Positions 28,954 to 37,617 of a DNA stretch of 64,000 bases are shown here, piece after piece (the stretch's first letter is position 1; every line of letters begins with the position of its first letter). This DNA comes from Henriciella sp. (GTDB taxonomy: Bacteria > Pseudomonadota > Alphaproteobacteria > Caulobacterales > Hyphomonadaceae). The position numbers and the translations under genes are program-made. The notes beneath the pieces were generated by a model, which was given only the letters and a program-made list of their open reading frames with translations, ran no database searches and was not told where the DNA came from. The stretch covers positions 118,280 to 182,279 of the forward strand of contig NZ_JAPYPG010000007.1 in the NCBI RefSeq assembly GCF_029937755.1. The letters run 5' to 3'.

Positions 28954-29988
28954 TCATTGAACCACGTCGATTTCAAAGCCCGCGCTCCGCTCTTCTCCAT
29001 CTGCCTTTGTCTGCAGGAACAGGCGGTGTGGGCCAGCTTCTTCGAATGTCGTTTCAAATCGAAGCTCGGGGCCGCCCCTGGATGTGTCCCCGTGCGGGTG
29101 ATCACCTGTCGAGTAAGCCTGCACCATGGATGTGGCACCCTGGCTAAAGCCGACCAGATGACCATAAGCGCCCATCAGCGGCTCAAGCCCCTCGAAAGGC
29201 GCGCGGTCGGCACCAGACACCGTGACGGTGAGGTTCACGGGCTCGCCAACTGTAACCTCTTTCGCCAGAGCCAATTCGTACCGCAGACCATCGACGCTGG
29301 CTGTGAGGACGTTACCCGCAGGCAGAGGTGGCGCACTCTCTTCCCCCACGATCAAAGCGTCCGACAGCATGACCTCGCTTTCGGAAGCGGTTGCCTCGTC
29401 ATGATGGTGATCTTCATCCTCTTCATGGCTGTGCGCAGCCTCCCCTCCAGCAAGCGCATAATGGGTCCAGACCCGGTAGGTGCGTGGATAATTAGGCGTG
29501 AAGGTGACCTCGAAAAATCCGTCAGGTCCAGCGTCAGGATGCAGGCGGATGAAATCCTCAAGCCCTTCATCAACAACCATCACATGCAATTTTTCGCCAT
29601 GTGTGGAGGCGATATCGTCAGCAGTCACAGCCTCTCCGTCCGGGCCGTTGAGGATCAACGACACGGTTACAGGTTCACCAGCCGTGGGCATCTCGGTCAG
29701 CGAGAAACCGAGGGTCGGCTCTCCCGTGCCAGCGGCATGCTGATGGTCCCCCTCACCGGCACCGTGTTCATGACCATGATCGTCACCCTCATGCGCGTGC
29801 TCACTCTCTCCTTCATGCGGATGGTCATCGGCATGATCCTCGCCGCCATGCTCATGCGCATCCTCGCCCTCATGCGCATGGCCGTGATCGTCATCAGACG
29901 CCGAACCTTGCGAACAACCGGCCGCAACAAGCGCGAACAGGCCGAATGAGGCCAGAAGGGCATGGCGGGAAGGGATTGTGCGTTTCAT
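28954..29988 (-). CDS. His-rich periplasmic lipoprotein associated with metal efflux
   Basis: The 344-aa protein has a lipoprotein signal with lipobox LVAAGC. A stretch of about 65 residues follows, packed with His, Asp and Glu (HGHAHEGEDAHEHGGEDHAD and onward). Two beta-rich repeats come next (LGFSLTEMPTAGEPVTVSLI; YELALAKEVTVGEPVNLTVT), separated by a second His cluster (HSHEEDEDHHHDE). Such sequences bind transition metals such as zinc, nickel or copper. It lies 38 bases downstream of czcA with ribosome site GGAGA, so it is probably the last gene of the czc operon and may buffer or deliver periplasmic metal. No specific family is recognised for the beta-rich repeats beyond FixH/YtkA-like resemblance. 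Confidence 0.75.
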   Translation of the reverse strand: MKRTIPSRHALLASFGLFALVAAGCSQGSASDDDHGHAHEGEDAHEHGGEDHADDHPHEGESEHAHEGDDHGHEHGAGEGDHQHAAGTGEPTLGFSLTEMPTAGEPVTVSLILNGPDGEAVTADDIASTHGEKLHVMVVDEGLEDFIRLHPDAGPDGFFEVTFTPNYPRTYRVWTHYALAGGEAAHSHEEDEDHHHDEATASESEVMLSDALIVGEESAPPLPAGNVLTASVDGLRYELALAKEVTVGEPVNLTVTVSGADRAPFEGLEPLMGAYGHLVGFSQGATSMVQAYSTGDHPHGDTSRGGPELRFETTFEEAGPHRLFLQTKADGEERSAGFEIDVVQ

Positions 29989-30026
29989 GAGTATCTCCAG
30001 ACGTGTGCTATGAGCGGTTGCATTTT

Positions 30027-33000
30027 TTACTCGGCGGGCTGTGGAACGGCGGCATCTTCGTCAACCGGCCCATGCCGCGCGTGGCGTTCGCCGAAACGGG
30101 CATAGAGCGCTGGCAGAACTATCATGTTGAGGATGGTGGACGTCGTCAGACCGCACAGGATCACCATCGCCATGGGCGACTGGATTTCACTGCCCGGCTC
30201 GCCGGCGCGCAGTGCCAGCGGCACGAGCGCAAGCGCCGTGGCAAGCGCTGTCATGAGGATCGGGACAAGCCGTTCCATTGCCCCCTGCCGCACCGCGGAC
30301 AAGAAGTCTGGTGTTTCACCAGAATCGACCAGATGGCGGATATGCGCAACCATCATCACGCCATTGCGGGTCGCGATACCGAAAAGCGTTATGAAGCCAA
30401 TGATCGAGGCGACTGACAGGACACCCCCTGACAGGTAGACCCCGCCTACGCCCCCGATCAGGGCGAGTGGCAGGTTCACCATGACGAGTGTCGCGTCGCG
30501 GGCGGAGTTGAACGCCATATAGAGCAGGACAAACACACCGATCACGACGGCAATCGAAAGTATGGTCAGCCGGTTGGTCGCGGCGTTGGCGCTTTCGAAC
30601 TGGCCGCCATATTCGACATAATAGCCGGACGGCAGGTCGACGCCGGTCTCGATATTGTCGCGGATATCATTGACCGTACTTAACAAGTCGCGGCCGGCTA
30701 CATTGGCCATGATGACGATCTTGCGCGCCCCATTCTCCCGGCTGATCGTGTTCGGTCCGCGGTCCCGACGGATCTCGGCAAGCGCCTTGAGCGGGACTTC
30801 CGCTCCTGTCGGCGTGACGAAGCGAGTTTCACGCACAGCATCAAGGCTCGCCTTGGCGTTCTGGTCATAACGTACGACGAGATCAAAAGCCGCGCTTCCT
30901 TCCAGCACTCGGCTTACCTCGGCCCCGGCAAAGGCTGCCTCGATCATTTCGGCGACTTCGCCAGTCGTCAGGCCATACTGACCAATCACCTGACGCTGGA
31001 AATCAACCGTCAGCGTCGGCACGTCCGCCTGCTGTTCGACAGAGAGATCGACCACACCGGTAATGCCTTCCATGGAAGCCCGTATGTCCTCCGCCTGACG
31101 GCGCAATTCGTAGAGGTCTTCGCCAAAGAGCTTCACCGCAATGTTTGCGCGGGTCCCCGACAGCATATGATCGATCCGGTGCGAGATGGGCTGACCGATC
31201 GTGATGTTCATGCCGGGAACGCTTGTGAACGAGGCCCGCAAATCCTCAAGGAAGGCCTCCTTCGAGCGCTCGCCCATCTGTAGCGCCACTTCGATCTCGG
31301 AGGCACTGACAGCCTGGGCGTGTTCATCCAGTTCAGCCCGGCCGGTGCGGCGTACCGTCGAGACGACTTCCGGCTGTTCAAGGACGATCTGTTCGACCAG
31401 CTTGCCGAGCTCATCGGATTGCTGCAGCGACGTGCCAGGCAGCGTTACGGCACTAACTGTCAGACTGCCTTCGTTGAAGTCAGGCAGGAAGGACCGGCCT
31501 GCCATAGCGAGGAAGGCCGTCGCTGCGATAAGGCCGCCAATGGAAAGCGCACTCAGTAATTTCCAGCGTTTCACCGTGCCATCCAGAACAGGCGCGTAGA
31601 CCTGTTTCACAGCGCGCGATAGCCACGGGTCGTGTGCAGCTTTCACCCCGCCATCCTTTGGCATAAGGATCGCAGCCAGCGCTGGCGTCACGGTGACAGC
31701 GACGAGCAGTGAGGCAGCGAGCGCAATCACATAGGCGAGCCCCAACGGCTGTAGAAGGCGCCCCTCAACGCCCGACAGGAAGAAGAGCGGCAGGAAGACC
31801 AGCATGATGATCAACGTCGCGAAAACGATGGAGCCCTGGATCTCCCGCGTGGCGTCTGCAACGACTGGCAACACGCCACGCGGCTCGCCCTTCGCCCTGT
31901 TTTCGCGCAGCCGCCTCGTGACGTTCTCGACCACGATGATGGCGTCATCAACCAGCGCGCCAAGCGCGATTGCCATGCCGCCGAGCGTCATCGTATTGAT
32001 GCTCGCCCCCATGGCCTGGAGAATGAGAACCGTCACCACGAGCGAAAGCGGGATAGCGAGTAACGAGATCAGCGTTGCGCGCCAGCTCATCAGGAAGGCG
32101 AAGACGATCACGATGACGAGGATCGCCCCGTCCCGCAGCGCATGGGCAACATTCTCGACCGCGACAGAGATGAAGTTCGACTGACGGAAGGTGTTGGTCT
32201 CGATCCGCATACCTTCGGGCAGGCTCGCCTCGGTTTCCGCGATGACCCGGTCGATTTCCCCGGTCAGTGTCAGCGTGTTGGTATCAGGCTGTTTCTGGAT
32301 ACCCAGCACGACGGCATCTTCGCCGTTATGCGAGCCGGTGCCACGCTTCAGAGCGGGTCCAATCTCAACCGTAGCAACGTCTCTGACGAGGACGGACACA
32401 CCGCCGCGCACGGCGACAGACGTCGCTGCGATATCCTCGACCTGCTCCGCGCGCCCGAGCCCGGTGATCAGGTACTCCTGGCCACCCTGATCGACAAAGC
32501 CGGCAGACGAGTTCTGGTTCGTGGTACTGACCGCCTCCGTGACCTCCTCAAGCGTCAGGCCATAGGCTGACAGACGCGCCGGATCGACGGTCACCTGATA
32601 CTGCTTGGTATCGCCGCCAATCGGGATGACCTGCGCCACACCGGGCACCGCCAGGAGGCGGCGGCGCAATGTCCAGTCGGCGGCTGTCTTCAGCTCCATC
32701 GCATCATGCCGGTCGGATTTCAGCGCGATGAACATGATCTCGCCCATGATCGAGGACACGGGCGCGAGGACGGGCGGCGGCACATCCGGAGGCAGGCTGT
32801 CCTGCACCAGCTGCAGCTTTTCAGAGACAATCTGGCGCGCACGATAGATGTCGGTGCCCCATTCGAAGTCCACCCATATGATGGCGCTTCCAACGGAGGT
32901 CGATGAGCGCACGCGGCGCACGCCTGACGCGCCGTTGAGCGCTGTCTCGACCGGGAAAGTGATCAGTGTTTCGACCTCTTCCGGCGCCATGCCATGCGCC

Positions 33001-33155
33001 TCTGCGACGACAGCGACCGTGGGGGCCGTCAGGTCGGGGAAGACGTCGACCGGCATGCGTGTTGCCTCGTACACGCCCCATACAAGCAGGCCGACGGCGG
33101 CGATGAGGACGAACAGGCGATGGGTGAGTGAGGCCTTGACGGTTTGCGTGATCAT
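30027..33155 (-). CDS. czcA: Heavy-metal RND efflux pump, inner-membrane component (CzcA/CusA family)
   Basis: The 1042-aa protein has the HME-RND layout: one N-terminal helix, a large periplasmic loop (VDVFPDLTAPTVAVVAEAHG), helices 2-6 including ALGALVDDAIIVVENVTRRL with the acidic residues used in proton relay, a second periplasmic loop and six more helices. It exchanges protons for metal ions and, with the adaptor and outer-membrane channel encoded just before it, expels metal from the cell. The specificity (Zn/Cd/Co/Ni versus Cu/Ag) cannot be fixed by eye, although the surrounding His-rich proteins favour a divalent cation. It begins nine bases after the czcB stop. Confidence 0.95.
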   Translation of the reverse strand: MITQTVKASLTHRLFVLIAAVGLLVWGVYEATRMPVDVFPDLTAPTVAVVAEAHGMAPEEVETLITFPVETALNGASGVRRVRSSTSVGSAIIWVDFEWGTDIYRARQIVSEKLQLVQDSLPPDVPPPVLAPVSSIMGEIMFIALKSDRHDAMELKTAADWTLRRRLLAVPGVAQVIPIGGDTKQYQVTVDPARLSAYGLTLEEVTEAVSTTNQNSSAGFVDQGGQEYLITGLGRAEQVEDIAATSVAVRGGVSVLVRDVATVEIGPALKRGTGSHNGEDAVVLGIQKQPDTNTLTLTGEIDRVIAETEASLPEGMRIETNTFRQSNFISVAVENVAHALRDGAILVIVIVFAFLMSWRATLISLLAIPLSLVVTVLILQAMGASINTMTLGGMAIALGALVDDAIIVVENVTRRLRENRAKGEPRGVLPVVADATREIQGSIVFATLIIMLVFLPLFFLSGVEGRLLQPLGLAYVIALAASLLVAVTVTPALAAILMPKDGGVKAAHDPWLSRAVKQVYAPVLDGTVKRWKLLSALSIGGLIAATAFLAMAGRSFLPDFNEGSLTVSAVTLPGTSLQQSDELGKLVEQIVLEQPEVVSTVRRTGRAELDEHAQAVSASEIEVALQMGERSKEAFLEDLRASFTSVPGMNITIGQPISHRIDHMLSGTRANIAVKLFGEDLYELRRQAEDIRASMEGITGVVDLSVEQQADVPTLTVDFQRQVIGQYGLTTGEVAEMIEAAFAGAEVSRVLEGSAAFDLVVRYDQNAKASLDAVRETRFVTPTGAEVPLKALAEIRRDRGPNTISRENGARKIVIMANVAGRDLLSTVNDIRDNIETGVDLPSGYYVEYGGQFESANAATNRLTILSIAVVIGVFVLLYMAFNSARDATLVMVNLPLALIGGVGGVYLSGGVLSVASIIGFITLFGIATRNGVMMVAHIRHLVDSGETPDFLSAVRQGAMERLVPILMTALATALALVPLALRAGEPGSEIQSPMAMVILCGLTTSTILNMIVLPALYARFGERHARHGPVDEDAAVPQPAE

Positions 33156-33164
33156 TATCTCGTC

Positions 33165-34757
33165 CTAGTGGGCGTGGCCGTGGCCGGCTTCGGCAGGTCC
33201 CGAGGCGGCGAGATGAACGAGATAGGCACCGCGCGACACGACGCGTTCACCGACATCCAGACCGGATGCAATCCCGACCTGATCGCCATCTCGCAGGGCA
33301 ATCCTGATCACCCGCCGCTCCCAGTTTTCACCATCGGCCATGACATAGACGACATCCTGGCCGGCATCGTCGATGATCGCCGATGCCGGAATGACCGGAC
33401 CAACAAAGATGTCGCTCGTGCGAACACCAGCCGTGACCGAAGCACCAGCTCTTAGGGCGCCGCCCGGATTGTCGAATTCAAAGGTAATGGGAGCGGTACG
33501 TGTGACCGGGTCAATGCTGGCGCGGGCCGATACCAGGCGGCCGTTAAGGTCTTCCAGATCACGAACCGCATCAGAGCCCGCGATGCGGAACCAGGCCCCT
33601 TGCGGGGTGCCAAGGGAGGCCATGTCGGCTTCCGCCACCCGCGCCACGAGGCGGAGCGTCTCATCCTCAACAATGTGGAACAGCGCCTGGCCGGATGTGG
33701 CATAAGCACCGGGCGTGACATTGACCTCTATAACCCGCCCACCAATCGGCGCAAGCACGGAAACACCGCCTGATCCGCCGGCTGCATTTGCGCGGCTGCG
33801 GGCTGCATTATGGCGAGCCTCGGCCTGGCGTTCCGCTGTACGGGCTTCATCGACACGGCGCTGCGGAACCGCGCCATCCTCGAGCAGGCCCTCGACACGA
33901 CGGGCTTCAGATCGAGCGGCCTCAAGCGCAGCTTCTGCACTTTCAAGTTCTGCATAGAGCGAAGCGCGATCCAGGTCGCCGCCAAGTCGGGGCTTGATAC
34001 GCACAAGCAGGTCACCTTCGGAAATGATCTCCCCAAGTTCAGGAAACCCACCCTGAGGGGCGCTCACAAGGCCATCAGCGGGCGCTGCCACACGAGCTTC
34101 CGCGTTCGGCGAAATAGTCAGGCTACCGGGCGCCATGACCGAACGCGCCAGCGTGCGTTCAAGGACAGGCGCTGTCGCGAAATCCACCTTCCACTGCTGC
34201 TCTTTCAGAAATGCAACCAGCGTCTCGCCCTCTTCCGCATGCGGAAGCGTTGCGTCGGCTTCGCTAGCGGTGCGATAGACCTGGTACTCACCAAGGTCAT
34301 GGACTGACGTCAGGTCGCCGCTTCGCAGCTCGACCGTTACGCGGCGCAGGGTGGCATGTCTCGGCACGGCAACTGGCCTGAAGATACCAACTGTCGGCGA
34401 CGGCCCGGCGCGGAAGATCTCCTCTGCGGCACCACCGCCCGAGAGACGAATAATTGCTTCTCCGCTGCTCACAGGCTCAAGTGTATCGAGGCGCGTAAAA
34501 TGCGCGGCGAATGGCGATTCACGGCCGACAGCGAAGGGGGGAAATTCGACGAACAACTCCGCCATGTCGGTGAAATCGGTCACGACAACACCGCCATCAT
34601 GGCCGTGGCCATGACCATCGCCTTCGTCGACATGACCTCCATCCTCATCATGTGCATGACCGCCGTCCGCAGGATCGTGCCCATGGTCGCCGGTGCCACC
34701 GCAGGCTGTCAGGCCAAGCGCAAACAGTGCCGCAGCAAGATAGGTCAAACGGCTCAT
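33165..34757 (-). CDS. czcB: RND efflux periplasmic adaptor (CzcB family), His-rich lipoprotein
   Basis: The 530-aa protein has a lipobox LGLTACG and then a His/Asp-rich segment (GDHGHDPADGGHAHDEDGG and HGHGHDGG) that may bind metal. It continues with a CzcB-specific N-terminal domain, then the membrane-fusion core: lipoyl halves around a coiled coil of about 80 residues (LESAEAALEAARSEARRVEG), beta-barrel and membrane-proximal domains. The C-terminus is again His-rich (GHGHAH). It links the inner-membrane pump to the outer-membrane channel. Its start overlaps the czcC stop by four bases. Confidence 0.93.
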   Translation of the reverse strand: MSRLTYLAAALFALGLTACGGTGDHGHDPADGGHAHDEDGGHVDEGDGHGHGHDGGVVVTDFTDMAELFVEFPPFAVGRESPFAAHFTRLDTLEPVSSGEAIIRLSGGGAAEEIFRAGPSPTVGIFRPVAVPRHATLRRVTVELRSGDLTSVHDLGEYQVYRTASEADATLPHAEEGETLVAFLKEQQWKVDFATAPVLERTLARSVMAPGSLTISPNAEARVAAPADGLVSAPQGGFPELGEIISEGDLLVRIKPRLGGDLDRASLYAELESAEAALEAARSEARRVEGLLEDGAVPQRRVDEARTAERQAEARHNAARSRANAAGGSGGVSVLAPIGGRVIEVNVTPGAYATSGQALFHIVEDETLRLVARVAEADMASLGTPQGAWFRIAGSDAVRDLEDLNGRLVSARASIDPVTRTAPITFEFDNPGGALRAGASVTAGVRTSDIFVGPVIPASAIIDDAGQDVVYVMADGENWERRVIRIALRDGDQVGIASGLDVGERVVSRGAYLVHLAASGPAEAGHGHAH

Positions 34758-35974
34758 TGGTCGGTCTCCGGGAGAAGTTCGGCAAGGGCCAGAGCGGCCT
34801 TGCGAGCATTATGCTTCAGGGTAATGGTTCGCAGATCGGCTTCACGGGTCGACTGAAGGGCATCGATAACTTCGAAGACGGCAATTTCTCCGCCATTGAA
34901 GGACGCCAGCGCGATCTGGCGCAGCTCAGTTGCTGAAGACAGCGCACCGGCCTCATAGCGCTCAGCTGCTGCCATCAGTGTTTCCAGACGATGGCGGAGC
35001 GAGGCAATTTCCGAGGTCAGGCGCATTTCGGTGAGACGCAGACGTGCCTCCGCTTCATTCACGTCCGCGGAGCGAGCGCGGTATTCGCCCTGGTTCCTGT
35101 CAAACAGCGGCAGCGGCACGCTCAGGCTGAACAGCAAGCCGGTCGACTCTGAAAGTCCTTCCGTCTGGCGAACGCCTGCCCCGATTGTTAAATCCGGCAT
35201 GTACTTGGACGCTGACTGCCGACGCCATCTCGCGCCCTCAACCTGCGCTTCCAGCGTGCTGATCGCGGGCAATCTGGTGGTGCTCGCCGGTGGCAGATCA
35301 GCTGGCAGAAGATCATCCGTCAGAACGACATTCTCCGAAAGCGGATCGGTCCCGATCAAAGCGGCAAGCGATCGTTCGGCCGAATACACATTCGTCTCGG
35401 CTTCAGTCAGAGCTATACTGGCGGCCAGCGCTTCTTGCCGAACACGCTCGACATCATAGCGCGCCGCATCGCCACCCTGTTCACGTCGTGTCGTTTGGGC
35501 GAGCAGCTCATTGACCTCCTCCCCATACCGCTTGGCGACAGCAAGTTCTTCCCGTGCTGCCACCAGATCGAAATAGCGACGACGCGCCTCGACGCCGAGC
35601 GTCGCCGCCTCTGTCAGCGCCTTGAAGCGTGCCGCCTTGATGTCGGCTTCAGCCCCGCGCCGGTTGAAGGAACGTCGGCCCGAGAAGTCGAGAGTCTGTT
35701 CAACGGTGAGGATTGTTTCAGACCCGTCACCACCAAATCCCTCAGCCCCTTCACGCTCAAAGCTGGCTACGGGATTTGGCAGCATGCGCGCTGTCTGAAG
35801 ATTGCCTTGCGCCCGCTCGATCGGCGCCTCAAGCAACTGAACCGCTTCCGGGTGATCCGTTGCGAGACGGGCGGCGTCATCGGCAGACAGTGTCTGGGCG
35901 GCAGCAGGCATCGCCAGCAAAAGAAGAACAGGAACGATTAAAAACCGATTTGAGATCGGTTTTTTGATCGGCAT
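34754..35974 (-). CDS. czcC: RND efflux outer-membrane channel (CzcC/TolC family)
   Basis: The protein is about 406 aa with a signal peptide (FLIVPVLLLLAMPAAAQ) and the OEP/TolC repeat structure of long coiled-coil helices (EAELAVAKRYGEEVNELLAQ-like segments and a second repeat at ADVNEAEARLRLTEMRLT). The start at 35974 is chosen for the signal peptide; an in-frame ATG at 35995 lies only six bases after the upstream protease gene and neither has a clear ribosome site. Notably the 23-bp palindrome at 35941-35963 lies inside codons 4-12, so the presumed operator overlaps the beginning of the gene. It is followed by czcB with a four-base overlap. Confidence 0.92.
   Translation of the reverse strand: MPIKKPISNRFLIVPVLLLLAMPAAAQTLSADDAARLATDHPEAVQLLEAPIERAQGNLQTARMLPNPVASFEREGAEGFGGDGSETILTVEQTLDFSGRRSFNRRGAEADIKAARFKALTEAATLGVEARRRYFDLVAAREELAVAKRYGEEVNELLAQTTRREQGGDAARYDVERVRQEALAASIALTEAETNVYSAERSLAALIGTDPLSENVVLTDDLLPADLPPASTTRLPAISTLEAQVEGARWRRQSASKYMPDLTIGAGVRQTEGLSESTGLLFSLSVPLPLFDRNQGEYRARSADVNEAEARLRLTEMRLTSEIASLRHRLETLMAAAERYEAGALSSATELRQIALASFNGGEIAVFEVIDALQSTREADLRTITLKHNARKAALALAELLPETDQ
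35941..35963. promoter_or_regulatory. BlaI-type operator candidate, copy 1 (start of czcC)
   Basis: AAAACCGAT-TTGAG-ATCGGTTTT is a perfect 9-bp inverted repeat with a 5-base centre. The same architecture occurs at 37413-37435 and 42387-42409. It overlaps the first codons of czcC, where a bound repressor could block transcription from the upstream promoter or an internal one. Confidence 0.75.
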
Positions 35975-36001
35975 TGTGGATGACGAATGAATCATGAGGT
36001 G

Positions 36002-36979
36002 TCAGTGATGATTTGAGAGGAAAATGGATTCGAGCTCGTGATGGATAGGCTCGGAAACGATGAATAATGAAAGCGCCGAAGCAAGCATCGTCAGGACGAA
36101 ACCGGCAGCGCTCCACCCCGTTGCGAAGAAGCGCGGGGCGAGCAGGGCATGCGCGCGCAGTTCGATGTCAGCGTCCCCGAATGCCATGCAGGCATCTGGC
36201 ACCTTGTATCCAAAGGCCTGCTTCAGCCGCTCGACAGCAAGAAGTGTTTCTGCCGTGCGGATCGCGCCATGCGCTATCGCGGCCAACGCATCGCAGGCTT
36301 GTTCCTGCGCCAGCTCCAGCTCATGCATGAGCAAACGCTGTGTCCACGGCAGATGGCCGATGCTCAGCAAATGACCCATCAGGCGAAACAGACCATCACG
36401 GCGCCTCGCATGCGCTTCTTCATGGGCCATGACCACGGCAAGCTGTTTCGAGTCGAGTGCCCGTACGAGGCCATCGCTCACAAAGGTCTCAGACCGCAGC
36501 AGACCCGCCGACAGGGCCACCGGCTTGGGTGTCTGAACGACATGTGCATCAGCCAACCGCGAAACTGAAGCGAGCCGCAACAGGCGCTGGCTTTGATTGG
36601 ACCGGCTGATGAGGCCGAAAAATGAGAGACCGAACCAGAGGAGAATGGCGCAGAGGCTGCCTGCTCCTAGCGCGGTCAGGAGCAGCGTATCATCAGCCCG
36701 CGCATGTGAGGCACAAGCGGCGCTATCGATATGGCAATGATGGGTAACAAGGTCGAGCGGCCACGCATGCGTGGAGAATGCTACGAGAATGGCGACAACG
36801 GCGCCCGATAGCAGCGGCGCACTGAGCATGCCTATGAGAATGGCCACCCGGAGCCCTGGCGCGACCCGGCGCAGCGGTCGCAGCATGAGCGGCGCGGCAA
36901 CCGCAAGCGCGAGGCTTGCGACGATAGCGACAGCGATGCCGCACAGTACGGCAATCCAGATATCGGCAAGCGCGATCAC
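36002..36979 (-). CDS. M56-family membrane metalloprotease, BlaR1/MecR1-like sensor without beta-lactam domain
   Basis: The 325-aa protein has four or five membrane helices and the zinc-protease motif HEEAH at 186-190 (VMAHEEAHARRRD), with a later EQACD segment supplying the third ligand. This is the BlaR1/MecR1 protease unit, but the penicillin-binding sensor domain is absent. Instead, the loop between helices 2 and 3 (about 70-95) is rich in metal-type ligands: H71, H80, H81, C82, H83, D85, C89 and H92. By analogy with BlaR1, signal at this loop would activate the protease and lead to loss of the BlaI-like repressor encoded just upstream (four-base overlap). The czc genes downstream suggest the signal is a metal ion. 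Confidence 0.85.
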   Translation of the reverse strand: MIALADIWIAVLCGIAVAIVASLALAVAAPLMLRPLRRVAPGLRVAILIGMLSAPLLSGAVVAILVAFSTHAWPLDLVTHHCHIDSAACASHARADDTLLLTALGAGSLCAILLWFGLSFFGLISRSNQSQRLLRLASVSRLADAHVVQTPKPVALSAGLLRSETFVSDGLVRALDSKQLAVVMAHEEAHARRRDGLFRLMGHLLSIGHLPWTQRLLMHELELAQEQACDALAAIAHGAIRTAETLLAVERLKQAFGYKVPDACMAFGDADIELRAHALLAPRFFATGWSAAGFVLTMLASALSLFIVSEPIHHELESIFLSNHH

Positions 36980-37371
36980 TCCGGCTCATCCTTTGCCAGC
37001 CGGGCCTCGCGGACCAGTTTTTCGAGGGCGTCCAGGGTCTCGGGAGTGGCACTCGCCGTGATGCCCGCAAAGGCCGCCAGCAGGCCATCATCGCTTTTCG
37101 CCCGAAACCGGCCGAGTGCTTCATCGACAAGGCGCGCCATTACCGCCTCGCGGCTCTCCGCTGGAGAATAAACGTAAGCGTGGGAAACCTTGTCGCGGAA
37201 AAGCAACCTTTTGCGATGCAGGCGCTCAAGCGTCGATTGGACGGTAGAAAGAGAAATACCGCGAGACCGGCTGAAATGCTTATAGAGGTCACGCGCATCA
37301 GTCTTGCCCCAGGACCAGATGGCCTCAAGGGTCGCGACTTCCAGGTCTCCAAGTTTCAGTTGACCGGCCAC
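36976..37371 (-). CDS. BlaI/MecI/CopY-family winged-helix repressor
   Basis: The 131-aa protein has the BlaI family pattern: LKLGDLEVATLEAIWSWGKT at the start, then recognition helix region SRSRGISLSTVQSTLERLHR followed by the wing (KRLLFRDKVSHAYVYSP), and a C-terminal dimer helix bundle. The start is GTG 37371, five bases after GGAGG. Further-upstream starts are excluded because the promoter (37399-37427) lies inside that stretch. Family members repress beta-lactamase or copper genes and are removed by a BlaR1-type protease. The CopY-type CxC metal motif is absent, so sensing is presumably done by the neighbouring M56 protein. It probably binds the 23-bp palindrome at its own promoter. Confidence 0.88.
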   Translation of the reverse strand: MAGQLKLGDLEVATLEAIWSWGKTDARDLYKHFSRSRGISLSTVQSTLERLHRKRLLFRDKVSHAYVYSPAESREAVMARLVDEALGRFRAKSDDGLLAAFAGITASATPETLDALEKLVREARLAKDEPE

Positions 37372-37398
37372 GCATTCCTCCAGCTCGTCATTCACACA

Positions 37399-37427
37399 AT
37401 CATAGATTACAAAAAGCCGACCAGCAA
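37399..37427 (-). promoter_or_regulatory. Promoter of the blaI-like/czc operon
   Basis: On the minus strand TTGCTG (37427-37422) and TATGAT (37404-37399) are 17 bases apart, a good sigma-70 pair. The -35 box lies within the 23-bp palindrome at 37413-37435, so repressor binding would block RNA polymerase. The leader to GTG 37371 would be about 20 bases. Confidence 0.65.
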
Positions 37428-37435
37428 TCGGTTTT
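37413..37435. promoter_or_regulatory. BlaI-type operator candidate, copy 2 (blaI promoter)
   Basis: AAAGCCGAC-CAGCA-ATCGGTTTT has the same 9-5-9 layout as the sites at 35941 and 42387, with mismatches in the left arm. It overlaps the -35 box and spacer of the predicted blaI promoter, the expected place for autorepression. Confidence 0.75.
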
Positions 37436-37617
37436 TCAACAGGAAGGAACGGATCGTGTGGCATAATCTTATTCAATTCGCTTCATGACATCCGGAACGA
37501 CAAACGTCGTGCCAGGAAAAGTTCCGTCGATACAGCCGGAGGCCCAATTGCGGGCGGAGGTATGAGGGTCCCGCGCTCTTGCCCCCGGCTGCTCCAACGG
37601 GAGTTCAGAATCCAGAA

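Noticed and set aside
28891..29949. 352-codon plus-strand frame opposite the His-rich lipoprotein
   Set aside because: The Met/Ile/Val-rich run in it is just the complement of His/Asp codons.
36002..36979. Beta-lactam resistance sensor
   Set aside because: The penicillin-binding sensor domain is missing, no beta-lactamase gene adjoins it, and czc genes follow.
36976..37371. CopY-type copper repressor
   Set aside because: The C-terminal CxC metal motif of CopY is absent, and the M56 protease partner points to the BlaI/BlaR mode.
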